Shown in pieces: positions 1 to 10,779 of a DNA stretch of 64,000 nucleotides (the stretch's first letter is position 1; each line of letters starts with the position of its first letter). The DNA comes from Papiliotrema nemorosa (taxonomy: Eukaryota; Basidiomycota; Tremellomycetes; Tremellales; Rhynchogastremaceae), in the NCBI GenBank assembly GCA_032158125.1, contig JASKOT010000001.1, positions 744,001-808,000 of the forward strand, given 5' to 3'. Below the pieces are notes generated by a model. That model was not told the origin of the DNA. It did no database searches and worked only from the letters and a program-made list of their open reading frames with translations. The position numbers and the translations under genes are program-made.

Positions 1-798
1 GCACTGGAGGGTATATCGCAATTTACCCACTTTATCAATGTCGACTTTTTCAGAGATCTACTAGCAGTTTTGAGGAGGATTGTAATGGAGCAACAGGAGA
101 CCACCACTACGGCACATATCCACGGGGCCGATGAGCAAACCGAGGAAGACATCGTGATCGATCCTGTGGGAGCGTCACAACGCACACGCACAAGGTTATT
201 AGCCATTGTCACAGCTTTCGATCTGCTGTCTGGCCAAGGGGAAGCCATCAACATCGACTTGAACGATTTCATTACCGCCCTCTTTGCCCTTTTGCGGCCG
301 CTCTCGCTTGATACAGGGATTGAAGACCCGCCCTATACCACCACATCTACCGCCCAGAAAGGTCCAAGCAGACCTCTACAACCTGGTCGAGCTCCGCCGA
401 AGACTGCTGTTCAGAATCTTTCCACGGCCGACCTCATGTTCCGCTGTATTCATTCCATCTTCTTCTCACGTCATTCATCTTCCGCCGCAGCGCCACCATG
501 GAGAGCAGCAGCATTTGCAAAACGACTGACCGAATGCGCCTTGTTCTTCCCCCCGGTGACAGCACAGAAGGCGATAACGACCGTTCGACAATTGATGAGC
601 AAAGATCCGAAATTAGAAGGAATGTTGGACACCGAAGAGAGGAGGTTTGACGGGGTTTATAAACCCGAGATGGATGATCCGCAGTTGTGTAACCCGTTCG
701 CGACGAGTTTATGGGAGTTGGAAGATCTGAGTATGAAGCACTGGGACAGGCAGGTGAAGAAGGAGGCTGCGCTGTTGAGGGATGGTAGGGTGGTATAG
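1..798 (+). CDS. NOC3: Nucleolar complex protein 3 (NOC3), C-terminal part
   Basis: The frame is already open at base 1, so the 5' end lies outside the window; about 265 C-terminal residues are present and end in TAG. Seen: the stretch HFINVDFFRDLL near the start and a C-terminal block containing NPFATSLWEL followed by a charged helix. Known for the family: Noc3 is a nucleolar protein needed for maturation and export of pre-60S ribosomal particles (with Noc2) and for pre-replicative complex assembly in yeast. A Thr/Ser/Pro-rich loop around residues 95-135 of the visible part is probably a variable linker. No intron is needed here. It converges on the RNase H2A gene, with about 220 bases between stops. 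Identification rests on recalled family motifs, not an alignment. Confidence 0.82.
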   Translation, partial: ALEGISQFTHFINVDFFRDLLAVLRRIVMEQQETTTTAHIHGADEQTEEDIVIDPVGASQRTRTRLLAIVTAFDLLSGQGEAINIDLNDFITALFALLRPLSLDTGIEDPPYTTTSTAQKGPSRPLQPGRAPPKTAVQNLSTADLMFRCIHSIFFSRHSSSAAAPPWRAAAFAKRLTECALFFPPVTAQKAITTVRQLMSKDPKLEGMLDTEERRFDGVYKPEMDDPQLCNPFATSLWELEDLSMKHWDRQVKKEAALLRDGRVV

Positions 799-1017
799 GC
801 GGTTTAGCTGTCATTATACATTTCATTGCATAGAGCACTATATACAACATGTATATCGGTGTATACTGGTATGGTCGTCCTTCGCTATACACTACAGCTC
901 GCCAACACCAGAGGCACCGATTTCGCGCCATACTTTCGGTCTACCGTTATCCGCATCGGCGCCAAACCAGCTAGCAGCAGAGGGTTGCGTCGTATCGTCA
1001 ATCCTGTCAGGTCAGTC

Positions 1018-2158
1018 TCACGACCGAGATTCGTTTTGTCCTGACCATTTGCACTCGACACCTTGCTTTTCCAGGATGACCTTGACTGTGGCCCAAGAAA
1101 ACCTCACGATGCCTTTGTATCCAAACACCGGGTCCACTCCTTCTTTCAGATACGCCTGGGTCTTTGGGTCCGAGGGGTAACCACTACCCCTCTCCACCAC
1201 TTCTAGCTCCGTTGCGGCTTCTTCTCCCTCTCTATCGGCTGCAGTGACCGTGGCAGGGGAGATTGGTATTGCCTCGGGATCGGTCCATTGATGGACATAA
1301 CGATCTCGAGTGACTTTGGCTATAATACTAGCGGCTCCGACAATCTTGAACAGCGAGTCGGCTTTTGGACAAACGGTGAAAGTAATAGAGGGAAAGATGG
1401 AAGATAGTCGAGCTTGCCATTGAGGCGATGGACCGAGAGCATCGACATAACACTGTAAATGTCGGCTGCGGAACAAGGTGAATCTGACGAATCGATTTCG
1501 GACGTACCTCGGTTACGGGTATATTACGGTCCAAAGCAGACTGTATCAAGCCTATTGTCGCGTCCTATCTGTCAGCCCGGATGACTCGTAGTCTGAAGCG
1601 CAGTGATAGATGAGGAAAAGTGAGGTCGAGTAGGATATACCTGAGCTTGTTGGTTTAGATTGATGGGGACGCGACGTAACATTCCAGCGGAAATGGATTG
1701 AGGAGACAAGGTCGCACTGGAATAACATAATGGAGGGTGAACGTCAAAGGCTTCCCAGAGAGATTGACGGGTATCCGCCGATAATGCCTTCGAGTCTGTC
1801 AATCAGCCATTATCCGATGGTGGTCGTCATAGGCTGACCATCGAATCCTAGCGATTCTAGAGTAGGCTTGAAAGACATGGGGCAGTAGGCTGCAGCGTAT
1901 ACCATGGGTCCTATCATGAGTTCAAATTATGCTCTGACCAACTGAGCTTACCCAGCACGGCTGAACGTCAGCTAGGATCATTGACCACCGATATTCGTAG
2001 GGTGAGGACTTACGACCACGTCCAGCTTCGTCGATACCCATGATCCATCCCCGCTTATCGTCCTGCTCCTCTATATAAGGAGAGGAGTGATAGACGTATG
2101 AGTCTCTCAGAGGTGGTATGGGATCCAGATTGACGGGGTCTGTAGGATGGGCACTCAT
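1018..2158 (-). CDS. RNH201: Ribonuclease H2 catalytic subunit A
   Basis: Six exons: 2158-2014, 1960-1952, 1910-1839, 1795-1641, 1564-1508 and 1452-1018, giving 290 residues, the usual family length. Motifs in order: GIDEAGRGPVLGPMVYA (first catalytic Asp and Glu with the GRG substrate loop), FDDSKALSADTR (second catalytic Asp region), DATIGLIQSAL, YVDALG (third acidic residue), KADSLFKIVGAASIIAKVTRD, and GSGYPSDPKTQAYL. RNase H2A cleaves the RNA strand of RNA-DNA hybrids and nicks at single ribonucleotides in DNA; it works in the nucleus with subunits B and C. Exon 2 is only 9 nt and encodes part of the GRGPVLGP motif. An insertion rich in Glu and Thr (about residues 205-225) lies before GSGYPSDP. 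It is divergent from the RhoGAP gene across a 1.5 kb spacer. Confidence 0.95.
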
Positions 2159-3639
2159 CTTGTATAGGAAGTTTGTGTTGAGAAGGAAACCTCAGATTCG
2201 CGACGCGCTTGATTTTTCATGTTCGTGTTTCAGATTTCGCCACTCGACGCGACCGAGGGGGGAGTTCAGCTGAGAGTTCTGCTTGGAGATGGCATCAGAC
2301 ACGTTCTTGGCGGCAGATTATGAAGAGGAGTCAGAGCGGCGAAACCTTTAGACAATTGCTGTAGGGTGAGGGGCATAGGAGAGGGGGTAGTGATGTGACG
2401 GTCCACTGCGAGTGGTCTCTGGATACCTGCCCTCGCCCTGGAGCAGAAAAGGGGTACATTTACTCTCACGTCTGATTCTGAACTCGACGTTGCATGTAGA
2501 CCGGCAATGGGCCAGTCATGAACACCAGCCTTTCACCTTTCGGAATAAGTGTGAGGCGCTCCAACACGCTTGTTGAAGCTGCAGACGAAGAAGAGGAGGA
2601 TGAGTGTCGCCGAAGATCACGAGAGCGTGCATCGTCGCTATGTTTGGGTCTGACCCATTGCTTCGGGGTGGAAGAGCTCTAGCGTGGGCTACTCTATCTC
2701 TCTGACCACCCAGCTACACGTGGGAAGGCTGTCACGCTACAGCCACCCTGGCCCCGGCTTCACGACATCAGTGGCAAAATGCAACGTCCTCTACATGAAA
2801 GCCGACAGATGACCCAGCGTCGGATACATGTGTGTCGACGAGCGACTTACATGCATAAGCTCTTCATCAATCCCTCCTTTGAGGCAGACCGGCAAGAAGC
2901 AGCAAGGCTGTTTGCGACGGATTTGACGCAGTCGCACCCCGCCTCCATCGCTTGGTCCCGTTGAAGATTGAGGAGAAATGTATATTCTCCTCCCACATAA
3001 GCCCTTACCCGCGCGACGCGCTCCCTTTCCCGATCACCTGCAGCCTGGGCACTGACAAGCACAGAAGTCGACAGACACAACATAACACTTGACATTCCAT
3101 CTGTACCCTTTACAGGATCCAAGGGCATATTACTAGCGGCCCGTCAGAAGAAAACTTCGATCACTTGGAGATTCTAGAGCTCGACGTCAGGCGAGACGAT
3201 ACGAGGCAGCCCCGAAAAGTTCGAGCCGCCGAACGCCAAAGCTACATCGGCCTCTACATCAGCTTAGCTGGCTCGACGTGTTGAAGATACCCCGTCACGA
3301 TCGTTCATCTCTCTGTTCTAGCTGTTGGTGATATCGTTACCTAGATTGGATTGGTACAGCATTGCGGTCTTCCCGAAACCCGCCAACTCCACGCGTCGAA
3401 GGTCTGTCCACCCCCCCTCGATCAACCCATTGCATGAAAGGACCCCTTCCTACATCTCGAGGTTGTCTCCAGCTACACACATCGTTAGACGTATCCTTTC
3501 AATCAGTCAAACGCAGTTTGCAAAATATCCAAGCCGTCTCTCTCTGGCAACACCAATTCTTGTCGCTTTTACGGATCTCTGATTACTTCAGACGTGCAAA
3601 GCTCTTTCGTTCGCGCATATTCGGTACACAAGTCACTTT
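2159..3639. other. Long divergent intergenic region between RNH201 and the RhoGAP gene
   Basis: This 1.48 kb carries the upstream regions of two divergently transcribed genes. I see no recognisable protein, RNA gene or repeat. A 93-codon ATG frame on the minus strand (2847-3128) is discussed among the findings. The part next to the RhoGAP start is pyrimidine-rich, as expected for a fungal promoter and 5' leader. Confidence 0.5.
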
Positions 3640-6600
3640 ATGTACGACGCCATGGTTGCCGATCAGACATTAGCCTCGTCCTCGTCTGACCCTTCGACTG
3701 CTCCTCGACCATCGACCTCTGCCCCGGCGACAGTCTTGGCTGGGACACATCAGGGCCACACGCATATGGTCAATGGGCAAGGCAAAGGGGGTGACTCCCT
3801 GCCCAATCTGGGCGATATGGATGCGAGGTGTGGAGGATGTCAAAAGGTGATTGATCAGGAATCTGGAGGGGTAGTCGTGGCTTTCGGGTACGTCGTGCAT
3901 CGAAGTCGTCGTGTTGGCTGACCCGCCCAGCTCGAGCTTGTGGCACGTCGATTGTTTTAGGTGCGCCAAGTGCAAAGACAAAGTTTCGGCAGACACGAAT
4001 CTCTTGCTGCTCTCAGATGGTAGCCCTGTGTGCGGAAATTGCTCGTATCAAGTGAGCTCTATCGAGACCGAATCAACCCACTAGAGACCTGACGAACAGT
4101 GTTACGTGTGCAAACAAGCCATCACGGAAGAAGCTATCATGACGGGCGACGAGAGCTATCATGCGCATTGTTTCACGTGCAGGACGTGCAAGAGGAGGAT
4201 AGAAGAGCTGGTTTTTGCCAAAACCTCTCAAGGCATCTACTGCATGGTGAGCTGAAAAGAGACTTTTGCGGTCATGACTTACGTCGCAGGCTTGTCATAA
4301 TGAACGTGTCGCCAGGAGCAGAAGACATGCCGAAGCTAAGAGACAGCGGGCGGCCAGGAAGGAGAAGGAAAAGGAGGAAGCGCAGAAGAGGGAGGAAGAC
4401 AGTCGAAGCGGGCCACCTCTGCCCACTTCAATCTCATCGAACATGCTTTCCTCTCCTGCACCTCCTGCCCAAGCGAATGCTCCCTCGCCCTATATCAGTC
4501 CGACCGTCACTCCGACCATCGTGCCATCACCTCAGTTCACGGAAACACCGCCATTAGCTGACGATGGACCTATTCCCCGGTCAAGAGAGCTTAGCGTGGA
4601 CCGTCCGATCGCACGCTCGACTAGTCCGGTGGGAAGAATCGCCGAGCAAATGCCTCTACCAGCATCACCATCAGAGGCGACACATCCGGTCAACAGAAAC
4701 ACTTCGGGGGCCGAGTTAAACGGATCCCCTAAACAGAAACGGCCTCAACAGCAGGGCACGCCCATCATCGGGACGCTCCCCCTTGCAGAATCCAACTCTT
4801 CACCTTCTTTCGGTCACTCTCCATCGCGAAGTGCCAATGCGGGACTGGGCGTCGGTCCCGTGCCGCTGAGTGGTTCTGGATTGGGCGTGCCCACGACCAA
4901 AGCCGAACGTCGACGTTCGATCAACCCTGCCATGACTTTCAACATGGATCCCATAAACTCGACATTCTCAGCAGAGCCTCGGAATTCCCCTCTTCCGCCA
5001 TCGCCCCTTCGAGCGTCCTTCACCGATATGCAACAGCAAAGAGACTCGGCACCAAAGTCGCCTGTCTCTCCCAGTCCGCATCAGGGTTCGACAGACGGGT
5101 TCCCCTTCAAAGTGTCTGACACCAACGGTGCACCTAAGCCGGAGGGACCGCGTCCGCCCCGGACAAGCTCCCTACCGGATCATCTATCTGGCAGAGACTC
5201 GCCTGGACCCGAAATGGCGCCTTCGCTGCCGCCGAAGCTCCCTTCAGGCCTGAGTGACGGAGATCAGCAGCTGCAAACGCCGAAATTGCAAACCCCCACT
5301 ATTCGACCTATGAGTTTCAGCCTTTCGGATCCCGATTTCGCGATCATCCTGAACCAAATCAACCAAGACGGAGCTAAGAATGGCGAAGACCCTCTGACGC
5401 AGATCGCGAAGTCGTCCGCCACTGTTCGACAAGACGGCCCCATCGAAGGGACAAGTAACGATGCTGCACCAGGTTCACCGAAACCAGCTCTTCCTCATTC
5501 AGTCAGCTCCACAACCCTGGCGAGATCGCCACATATGGATCAGCTGTCATCAGCCGTTGACAGCGACTCAACTCAGAGACTCAGTGACTCAAGGTCACCT
5601 TCCAGAACACGACTTTCGCCCAGCTCGGCTGGCGGTCCGGGATCGACCCCTCAGATGTTGCGTACACGTCAAGCCTCTGCCGAAAGTACCACGTCGGTCG
5701 GTTCCCGCCTGGCAGAGACCGCCTTTTCAAGTCTCGTCGAAGTCGTGGCTCAAGCCAAGCATACGAATCAGGAAACCGTGCCTGTCGATGTGCATCTACT
5801 GAATGGTGTCATTGCGGAAATGGAGGATCTGAAAGATCTCGTTTCCTCCCTCAGACACAAGTACATGGGCGTGAAAGTGAGTACAATGTCTTGTCGCGGT
5901 GATCTGCTGACGGTACAGCGCACCAGTCAGCAGTACAGTGAAGGCTTAACGGTTGCAGGCGAGGAGTATGACAAAGAGCTGGCCTTGAGACGGGATCTGG
6001 AGGCCGAGGTCATCAGGCTCAGAGCACAAGTACACACCCAGACGGCAAGACTGAGCGTCATCTCGGGTGATGAGAGGAGACAAGAGACTATGAGGAGACG
6101 ATCTCATGATCTAGCGAACAGTCTCACCGGTCTCGAAAGGGACATCTCGAAGCTACGAGCGCAGCGTGATATGGAGTTGGCCGAGGTGGAAGAGCTGAAG
6201 AATAGCAAGAAGTGAGTTCAAGGATCTGGTCTACACTGATTCGTAGTACCGATGTGTCAAAGGCGGAAGCTGCCGAGGCGTTGAGCCAGTCTCTGACCAA
6301 TCGCCTGGATACCATCAAGGAGCAGTATCGGGAGGAGCTCGAGCCTCTCACAGCACAGCGCGAGGCTTTGCAGCGGGAGATCGCCGACCTGCGTGAGACC
6401 AGGGAGCAATACTTGGAGGAATCGACAGCACTAGCAGCGAAGAATGACGAGCTGTCGGAGCTGAATGCTCAGCTGTCTCGACAAGCTGAATCAGCGCAAG
6501 AAGCTCTCGCCAGGGCTCGCGGACCGACCATCTTCAACAAGGGTATCCGAACGCATCCCTCAGGATCCCCCTCCTTATCCTCGTTAGCAACCTCGGCAAC

Positions 6601-7778
6601 CCTGCAAGAGGTGCCCGAGGAAACGGCTAGAGTGGTCAAGGTCACCAAACCCGAACCAATTGAAGCCGCTCCCGCTCGTCGATTCAAATGGTACAAGTCG
6701 TCCAAAGGCCCCGATATGTCCACAACATCAGCCAGCATCTCGAGACCCCTTGCTCTGCCCCAAGATCGAAGGAATATGCAAAGACCGTCGACGGAATTCG
6801 GCATCCGGGAGCATACATTCCAACAACACTCGACAATGAGGTTCACGAAGTGCGATCTGTGTCAGGAGAAGATGTGGGGCTTGCAGGAGGTCAAATGCAC
6901 ACGTGAGTCCGCTCACACGTTCGAAGACCGTCTGGCTGATATGCAGACTGCGGGGTCGTATGCCATGCGAAATGCGCCGAAAAGCTACCGAGATCATGTA
7001 CGGGGAGCCGAGTCATTGTTGAGGATGATCCCGGACGTGAGTTCTTTATCCGTGTCATGCGGTGCTTGCTGAGCCGTCAGTGCCATCAATGTTTGGTCGT
7101 GATCTGTCTGAACAGATTGTCGCAGACAAGATGTCCGTTCCAGTCATTGTCAGCAAATGCATCGGGGCTGTCGAGGTCGTCGGAATGGAGTATGAGGGGA
7201 TCTACCGAAAGACCGGCGGATCGTCTCAATCAAAGCAGATTACTCAGCTGTTTGAACGTGGCGACTACGAAGCGTTCGATCTCGCCGATGTGGAGGTCTT
7301 CAACGATATATCGAGCGTCACTTCTGTGCTGAAGACATACTTCCGACAACTACCAAACCCATTGCTCACGCACGCTCTTCATGAGTCATTCGTCGCTGCT
7401 GCTAGTGAGCTACCTTCCATAAGTGGAATTCGAAGCTTACATCCAGGCATACGAGATGCCAGCAACAAGCACTCGGCACTGTGTGCATTACTAAAGGAGC
7501 TGCCCAAGGACAATTACAATACTCTTCGAGCTTTGATGTTACACCTCAACAGGGTGACCTCGCTGGCTTCTGTCAATCTCATGACGAGCCAGAATCTCGG
7601 TGTAGTCTTTGGCCGTGAGTCATTCCGTATGCACCTGGCACTTTTAGCTGACCATACAGCAACTCTCATGCGATCCTCCGACCCGAACAGAGAGTTTGGA
7701 GACATGGCTGGAAAGGCTCTGTCGGTCCAATGGATGGTGGAGAACGCTCCGGAAGTCATGAAGGATGCGCAAGCATGA
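3640..7778 (+). CDS. LIM-LIM-C1-RhoGAP protein (Rga type)
   Basis: Nine exons (introns 3888-3930, 4052-4099, 4247-4289, 5877-5918, 6212-6246, 6903-6946, 7037-7080, 7615-7659) give about 1264 residues. Two LIM zinc domains come first: CGGCQ...WHVDCFRCAKC...CGNC (about residues 65-122) and CYVCKQ...HCFTCRTC...CMACH (124-178). A long Ser/Pro-rich linker and a coiled coil follow. A C1-type zinc domain starts at HTFQQHS and has CDLC, KCTHCGVVCHAKC and PRSC. The C-terminal RhoGAP domain starts at MFGRDLSEQI and has GIYRKTGG (arginine finger) and NLGVVFGPTLMRSS. Such proteins stimulate GTP hydrolysis by Rho/Cdc42 GTPases and control polarity and wall growth. Which GTPase is the substrate cannot be told from sequence. 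The intron at 5877-5918 is in frame and could be retained. Confidence 0.93.
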
Positions 7779-8093
7779 TTTGTTGGAAGCATGACAAACA
7801 CGACATTCAACGAATACATTGACCTCAAGCTGGTCTTGCTAGTCAATAAACGAAGTATTTCATCCCGCTCACGAGACTGTCTAGTCGTCATGCTCTGCAC
7901 TGTCCCGCCATCGACGGGGAAGTCGATCCGCCGCATCACCCTATCCTGTCTAGTGTACTCCGATGTCATGGCCGTGTTCGATCCTTGCATAGATCTTACA
8001 AAGATAATATACATACAACATTTCATGTATTCTCTTGTATCTCGCTCCAGCTGATCTGCTGCGCATTTGTCTTTCCTGACGGTGAGGTGGTGC
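7779..8093. other. Convergent 3' spacer
   Basis: This 315-base stretch lies between the convergent 3' ends of the RhoGAP gene and the PalI-like gene. It holds presumed 3' untranslated sequence of both; no further gene or element is visible. Confidence 0.5.
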
Positions 8094-9409
8094 TCACACG
8101 ACGAAGCCTTTCTGCTCGATGGAGGGCTTGTCAGAACGATCCAACGCGGCTTCGAGATTGGCATAGTCTCTCTGATCCATCATAATTTTCTCATCGATAG
8201 GCACCGCGGCGTTCGAGTTGACATCAAGACTCTCCCTAACGGTCAGCATATTATGAGCATTTGTGACTCTAGGAGTAACATGCCATGTGGGAGGATGATC
8301 TTCCGGAGGTGGCAGAGCGGCAGACATTGGTGGCGGCATGGCATTGTGAAAGTCTCCGCCCGCCCTGAACGTCAACGACTGTCCAATGCGATAGTACTGT
8401 ATCATATCGTCATGAGAGGCGGGACGCAGTATCGGCTCACCCTTTGACAGTCCAAAGCGGTCGAGGTAGTCGACGGAGATATGTGAGCCTGACGATGTAG
8501 GTCACAAGGCAGAGCATGAAAGCCGTCATCATCATCCACACGGCAGGTCTTTTTGTCAGCTCCATTCTGACATCGAGTAGCCGTAGAGTCATCGGATCTG
8601 GTAGAAGCATCGAGATGACCTACCCTGGAGTAACCTTTGGTTGACTCCCGTCAACGTTGATTGCTTTGCCACTGATACGAGTCACCATGCCCAAATCCAA
8701 TCCCCACTGTCGAGCATCAGCACTCCTCTCTTTGCAACCGCAGCGGTCTTGGTAGATGGGTACGTACCCCTATGAGAATGAGAAAGGCTGATGCTCCCGT
8801 GCCGTGGTAGCTGAAACGGGTCCAGCTCCAAGCGTGTTGTTCTTTATCGTGCCACGAGCCCGAAGCGGCCAAAGTCCACGTGACGGTGAGCCAAGCTGCA
8901 AGTGCGCCTAAACGTCAGGGAATGGCACCATGAATTGGACTACAATAAAGATGAAGCGTGGGTGTCATTGACTCACCAAGAAGGTGGAAGACTCCGTTGG
9001 CGATCAGGTAAGAAGATGGTATAACGTGGACTAGATCCTTGTATGTGGCCAAAGCATCGGGAAGACGGTCAATGTCCGTCATGTTCCCTCCGAACGCTCT
9101 ATCTCCAGAACAAAAGTTTCGGATCATCAGTATACAATGCCTCTGAAAGACTACATAAGATGCTCACTCGACACCTGGAGAACCCTTCAAGCAGAATCCC
9201 CACGTGCCAAAGGTGAGCGTGCCATTCACCCTGGTATCTACTTTGACCATGTTCAAGCCGTCTATTATCGGTTCAGACAGCCCCGACATCAAGACTAGAA
9301 AGAAAGCGGTAAAGATGGGGAAAAATAGGTAGGTAGCTTGATTCCCGTCCCATTCGCGATAAGGCGGTTTCGTGTCGATGACGACTATCGGACCGATTGT
9401 CTTTCGCAT
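8094..9409 (-). CDS. Four-helix membrane protein, SUR7/PalI (Rim9) family-like
   Basis: Six exons (9409-9168, 9098-8977, 8907-8768, 8727-8624, 8566-8441, 8364-8094) keep phase throughout and give 334 residues. Topology: a first hydrophobic helix (FFPIFTAFFLVLMSG), an extracellular loop holding GTWGFCLKGS, a second (ANGVFHLLGALAAWLTV), a third (GASAFLILIG) and a fourth (VWMMMTAFMLCLVTYIV), then a Pro-rich cytosolic tail. The GxWGxC element after helix 1 and the four-helix plan fit SUR7/PalI proteins, which act in eisosomes or in Rim/Pal pH sensing at the plasma membrane. The start chosen is the first ATG in frame (MRKTIGPIVV). Assignment below family level is inference; a claudin-like membrane protein of another subfamily is possible. 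Confidence 0.72.
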
Positions 9410-9907
9410 TTTGACGCAGTCCACGGCGATGAGCGTGAGTGAGAGTCCTTGTTATAGAGTAGGTGCAGAGAAGCCTGTTCTCTGGATAGTGAACCAAGAT
9501 CTCAACGACACTGCAAGATATATGAGTCCTGGTAGAGGGCTTAGGTGGAGCGTGAGGCGAGGGATCAACGATCCTTTGTAAGTAGGGTTTGAGCAAGGGT
9601 CAAAATGTCAATCCTTTCATGCTCTGCCGCTGCTTCACGGAGGCCTTGAACATCGAGACTGTCGAAAGACACCGAAACGCGTGTCATGTCAATGTCAGAT
9701 ACCCTTGATGCGGAGGGGAACATATCCTGTGTACCTATTGAGTGAGCGACGACAAGCATTGCTGGATCGTCTACCATGCGTCTTGGCACTGATGATTCGC
9801 GACGCCACGACAAATTAAAGCACTCAGTCAGTGGCTCTTGTCTTCCCTTCCGATTTCTCAACCATGCATGTGTATGTATCATATCTTTTCTGTCGAGATC
9901 GCTAGAC
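9410..9907. other. Spacer between MIC19 and the PalI-like gene
   Basis: Both neighbours are on the minus strand, so this 498-base stretch should hold the 3' UTR of MIC19 and the promoter of the PalI-like gene. A minus-strand frame of about 120 codons runs through it without an ATG at its head, overlaps the last MIC19 exon, and has no recognisable motif. Confidence 0.45.
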
Positions 9908-10545
9908 CTATTGAAGCGATTTGACAAACGCCTGTGATCGTCAGCCGGGTGACTTCACGACCGAAAATCGACAGTAGACTGACCTGTTCAAGCTTTGAAA
10001 CCTCGTTTTTGAACGCCTCGACCTCTTTCCAGCAGTCCAAAGGTCTATCGCTCTTTTCCCTACTTATCAGTGTGAACCAGGATGGCAACTCCATCAACAT
10101 ACCTGTAACACCTGATCACGCCTTCTCGAGCCGCAGTGACCTCTGGACCCTCTTTTTGTTCTCGCTCTTTTCGCATCCTCTCCACTTTCTCCCTGACCTC
10201 CTCGATATCCCGACCCAAGACTTCAGAACTCATACCCGGTTTCTCCTTGTCCAAGTTTTCCTTCTCCAACGCAGCTGAGATTTTCTGCAATATCTCTGCC
10301 TCCTGGGCTCTGATGTGGGCTGATTCAGCGGCAAGTCGACGTCGGACTATGTCATCTGTTGACGCTTGTGCATTTATGGGTTCGGCGGGTGAAGAGAGCC
10401 GGGAGACGAGGGAAGGTGAGAACTGCGAATTAGCTATCACGGCGAAAAGAGAATGAGAGCGGCTCACTTGGACGGATGTGGATGGCTCTGGAGCTGAAAT
10501 GACTTGCTCCTGAGCGGCTCCCGGTGTCGATTGACCTGCGCCCAT
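9908..10545 (-). CDS. MIC19: MICOS complex subunit MIC19
   Basis: Exons 10545-10103, 10059-9984 and 9931-9908; a 45-nt in-frame GT-AG segment inside the first block (after STSVQ) is probably a further intron, giving 165 rather than 180 residues. Seen: an N-terminal MGAGQS, a good N-myristoylation site; a central charged coiled coil (EEVREKVERMRKEREQ); and a C-terminal CHCH-type element CYREKSDRPLDCWKEVEAF, a Cys-x10-Cys pair as in fungal Mic19, ending KLEQAFVKSLQ. Mic19 is a peripheral inner-membrane protein facing the intermembrane space that links Mic60 to the rest of MICOS at cristae junctions. It shares a 234-base divergent promoter with the coiled-coil gene. Confidence 0.88.
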
Positions 10546-10779
10546 CGTCTATGCTGATATATCTTTGTCAAGGTAATGGACCTATAATGACTCCTAATGC
10601 TCTCCAAGAGAGGGTCGGGAGATGACGGAATCTAATTCAGACGCTCATCCTCATTTTAGTTACGTAATCATATCGATCAGCATAAACAACCCGCGACTGT
10701 CTTTGCTGGGCCGAGCAATTTGCAGTCGAGCAACAAGCAGGTTGCAACACCTCTTTATCGATCGGGAAGACCTGACGAT

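Noticed and set aside
434..931. A 165-codon minus-strand frame overlapping NOC3
   Set aside because: Antisense shadow of a clearly coding plus-strand frame; no motif.
7037..7073. Acceptor at 7073 for the seventh intron of the RhoGAP gene
   Set aside because: The preceding exon ends in phase 1, so only the acceptor at 7080 keeps the frame into MFGRDL.
9565..9927. A 120-codon minus-strand frame between MIC19 and the PalI-like gene
   Set aside because: No ATG at its head, overlaps the last MIC19 exon in another frame, and has no recognisable motif; likely UTR.
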